10,710 bases of DNA from Candolleomyces eurysporus (lineage: Eukaryota; Basidiomycota; Agaricomycetes; Agaricales; Psathyrellaceae), in assembly GCA_027579435.1 (NCBI GenBank), contig JANBPK010000090.1, positions 1 to 10,710 of the forward strand. The letters run 5' to 3'. The notes beneath the pieces are model-generated. The model searched no databases. It worked only from the letters and a program-made list of their open reading frames with translations, and was not told the DNA's origin. Positions 8,440 to 10,710 of this stretch are shown piece after piece; the stretch's first letter is position 1, and every line of letters begins with the position of its first letter. Both the position numbers and the translations under genes were made by a program.

Positions 8440-8525
8440 AGGTGCAACTGCAGGTGCAGGTGAAGACATGAAAGTGCAAGCTCGAGGTGGAAGTGCAAAG
8501 AAGCGGCGCAGGTGCATGTGCACCG
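8440..8525. repeat. GTGCA-rich short repeat cluster
   Basis: This stretch is packed with GTGCA/TGCAC words: GGTGCAACTGCA, GGTGCAGGTG, two copies of AAGTGCAA, and GGTGCATGTGCACC near the end. The spacing is irregular, so it is not a clean tandem array. It lies just upstream of the KDZ gene's TATA-like box. It could be simple low-complexity promoter sequence, or subterminal motifs of a transposon bound by its own transposase; I cannot tell which. Confidence 0.4.
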
Positions 8526-8620
8526 ACCCTTGAAGGCCAATTTCCGGTTACAGAATAATAGGCCTTCGAGGCCTCTGATGCCATCAAAGTCCGGTGCCAA
8601 AGGTGTCGAAATATGTGTAG

Positions 8621-8903
8621 CACTGCTGGGATCCAAATTTCCTGTGGTTTGCAAAATGCGTGCAAAACGGATCCAAAAAAATCTCAAGTTCTCNAAAAAA
8701 CCTCTTGCAACGCGCAAAAGACTATTATTTGCGTATTGCCGCCCACAAAACGCCAGATTCCGCGTATTGCAAGCTGCAAAAGGCAAATAATCGCATTTTG
8801 CACCACATTTCGGCCCAATGCGGAATACTATCAATACTTTCTAATCTAAGGATGCGTTTTGCAGCGATCTTGCCGAATGCAGAAAAACTAGATCCCAGCA
8901 GTG
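8621..8903. mobile_element. MITE- or foldback-like element with 54-bp terminal inverted repeats
   Basis: The left arm (8621-8674) and the reverse complement of the right arm (8850-8903) align without gaps over 54 bases, 40 of them identical by hand count. The outermost 13 are perfect (CACTGCTGGGATC). The match probably extends several bases outward with a one-base gap (TGTGTAG against TGTCTA). A nested inverted repeat (ATTATTTGC at 8724-8732, complement at 8783-8791) and a direct repeat (GCGTATTGC at 8731-8739 and 8762-8770) lie inside. No open frame has recognisable motifs, so the element would be non-autonomous. I could not find a certain target-site duplication. An N is at 8694, next to an A-run. 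Confidence 0.7.
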
Positions 8904-9035
8904 TAGACATTTACCTGGAGCAGATAGCTGGGAGCTTCCTTCTGCTCCGCCTTGGAGCAGCTACAATTTGGTTGCAGATGTATTCAAGGAGGAAGAGATC
9001 AGTGTCCCGCACAGGGTCAAGTCAAGGCAGCAGCA

Positions 9036-10366
9036 ATGAGTCACGATCGCCCAGAGTACCTGGTCACCGTAATGGTTCGAGCCACCTACGCTAATCTTAC
9101 CATTACCATGGCGGAGATTGGTGCGTCAGTTCTTATCTATCTGTGAGTCCTGCGAAGTAGCGCGCACCACGCTCACACCAGCTCCAGTGGTCCATCTTCT
9201 CAAGGCCATGCATGGTCTTTCCTTTTTCCTGGAGACTCCGGAGTTCCAGAGAAAGGGCCAGAAGAGATGCATATTAATAGCTAGCTTTGTAATGACAGTG
9301 CTTCGTGTATTCTCTACGTCCCTTGACATGACACAATACTTTAATATCCAAGTCAGTCATTGGGGAGAACTGATGCAAGCCTATGCAGAAAATTGGAAGC
9401 ATTTGGTGACCGAAGCGGGCATTGAGTTCGTTACTATGATTGGGGACGCACTGCCAGTGAGAGTGGCACTAAAATATTCTCCAGCCATCCGGCGTGGCCA
9501 ACAACCGTTTTTCATAGGTGTATCCGCGGTATATAGTTTGCGAGGAATACTGGTGGGTTTCAATCTTGCCCTCAATCATGTTCCCGTCCGCGCTAGGTCT
9601 GTGTTGTGTCCAGATGCTTATGCTGATCCAATTGCTCGGCATCACGAAAGATAGTTCTCTTCTTTGTGGGCGCTCACCATGATAATCATAATATGAGTCA
9701 CCCAACCGCCTCCACCATTCTAGCTGTGCCAACGAACCTTGTTATTACGAGTTTCATCACATTCTGTCTTCTTCGTGCAAGGCGAACTTTGGGAAAGCCC
9801 ATGTCATCATTGGATGCACGGCTTGTACTATATTTTGAGGCCCAGAACACCGGCGTTCAGGAATTGGACCCAGTCCGGTTAATGACCCTGACTATGACTA
9901 TGACACCGGGGTGACCGCCATTCTGATTGAATCTGCTGTCCCACTCACTATCTTCGACATCATATCAGCGATATTGCAACCGTTACGGCCTTCCCTACTT
10001 CCCCAGGCTCCAGGATTCATAGTCTACAGATATTTATTTGAAGGCCTCTTTTGCTCATTCTGCGTCAGTTCAAGTAATCGTGGCTTTCAACAAATGCTAT
10101 CTCGTTGACTAACTTCACAAAAGGCGCTCTCTCCCCGCGTGATCATAGTTCGCGTCACTACTGTCCTCTCCTTCAACAAATCTCCCCCATTCAACCCTAT
10201 CCAACGATCAATCGCGAGCGTAATTGCGAAAGAGGACCGAGTACAAGCATCAGTGTATCGGCTCAATCATCGATCATTCATGTCGTGCAAGAGAAGTGAC
10301 AGGATCACAGAAATGTCGAAAATGTGTACTAGAGAGTCAGCCGAGAGGAGTTTGACGAAAATCTGA
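9036..10366 (+). CDS. Seven-transmembrane protein of an Agaricomycete family, function unknown
   Basis: The model is join(9036-9120, 9188-9456, 9518-9596, 9655-9802, 9874-10063, 10124-10366), about 337 aa. Introns at 9121-9187, 9457-9517, 9597-9654 and 10064-10123 are 58-67 nt and phase-consistent; the last has branch CTAAC. The fifth intron (9803-9873, 71 nt) is my best phase-consistent choice but is uncertain, because the coding-like segment SSLDARLV would fall inside it. Seven hydrophobic segments are visible. Family landmarks include ETPEFQRKGQKR after helix 1, GDAL then YWWVSILPSIMF (helices 3-4), TSFITFCLLRARR (helix 5), TAILIESAVPLTIF (helix 6), and GLFCSFC joined to ALSPRVIIVRVTT (helix 7 and tail). 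These proteins are expanded in mushroom genomes and lie in membranes; ligand and role are unknown. ATG 9036 is the first in frame; ATG 9072 or 9108 could also be used. Confidence 0.75.
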
Positions 10367-10710
10367 TACGCACTGACCGCCTTGCTAATGTGTGTTCCCT
10401 TCACAATTCGGACCTTCTCTCCAAGCTGAGGATGGGCGACCAAGCCGAGGGAGATGACTTGTTAATGCTAGCAGCTCAGCGATAATACGACACTAAACGA
10501 CATCAGCAGTTGTGGTTCGAATCAAACATCATAAACGGCTCGGAATCGCCAATAGCGAAGCAGAGGCTCAGTTGTGTGTTATGCTAATATGCTCTAGTTG
10601 ACCGTGAAAGCATTTTTCAATCGGCAACAAGATCGCTAGAAATTCGGATTCGGCTGACGGACACAAGTGCTAGGTTTGGTGATAACTGGTTGCCATCACC
10701 TATTGGGTTA
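10367..10710. other. Intergenic right end, nothing identified
   Basis: These 344 bases follow the stop of the membrane-protein gene. I find no coding frame with recognisable motifs, no tRNA and no transposon end. The first part is probably its 3' untranslated region. A six-base inverted repeat with an 11-base loop (10678-10700) is present but too short to interpret. Confidence 0.5.

Larger units (their letters stand above)
8349..9035. other. Divergent intergenic region between the KDZ and membrane-protein genes
   Basis: These 687 bases separate the proposed KDZ start (8348, minus) from the membrane-protein start (9036, plus). They contain the TATA-like box, the GTGCA-rich cluster and the MITE-like element. 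From 8904 to 9035 I see nothing definite; it should include the promoter or leader of the membrane-protein gene, but no TATA box is evident. Confidence 0.5.

Noticed and set aside
10511..10524. GGTTCGAATC, resembling a tRNA T-loop
   Set aside because: The flanking bases do not form a five-base T-stem, and no acceptor, D or anticodon arm can be found upstream.
10678..10700. Inverted repeat GGTGAT...ATCACC with an 11-base loop
   Set aside because: Six base pairs are expected by chance in a window this size, and nothing nearby gives it a role.

Overview
This window looks like nuclear DNA from a mushroom-forming basidiomycete (Agaricomycetes). The genes are cut by many 36-73 nt introns, mostly 49-67 nt, with GTRNGT-like donors, CTRAY branch points and YAG/AAG acceptors. 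Several proteins belong to families best known from Agaricomycetes: a KDZ transposase with a CxC1-type cysteine cluster, a seven-helix membrane protein, and small stand-alone proteins with an RNase H1 N-terminal-like domain. I found no rRNA, tRNA or CRISPR array.

Layout from left to right. (1) A partial minus-strand gene (<1..528) with a two-exon acidic N-terminus runs off the left edge. (2) A three-exon plus-strand gene (931..1724) encodes about 226 aa with a CxC...C...C, GRF-like zinc motif. (3) A three-exon minus-strand gene (2058..2521) encodes 117 aa with an RNase H1 N-terminal/hybrid-binding-like domain and has a TATA box 67 bp upstream. (4) A multi-exon plus-strand gene (3001..3835) has a basic N-terminus and a helical C-terminus. 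(5) A large minus-strand gene (3847..about 8348), with at least ten exons, encodes a roughly 1,270-1,310 aa KDZ transposase: acidic/basic N-terminus, CxC1 cysteine cluster, KDZ catalytic core, coiled-coil region and a C-terminal Ulp1/SUMO-protease-like domain. (6) An AT-rich element with 54-bp terminal inverted repeats (8621..8903) resembles a MITE or foldback element. (7) A roughly six-exon plus-strand gene (9036..10366) encodes a seven-transmembrane protein. (8) The last 344 bp hold nothing I can identify.

The KDZ gene and gene 4 are tail to tail, with only 11 bp between their stop codons. This suggests that they may travel together as one transposon. The KDZ gene appears to carry a +1 frameshift in a seven-base homopolymer inside the protease domain. 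A second homopolymer at its 5' end coincides with another change of frame, although an intron could explain that one. Two of the three single-base Ns also touch homopolymers, so these frame breaks may be assembly errors rather than true mutations.
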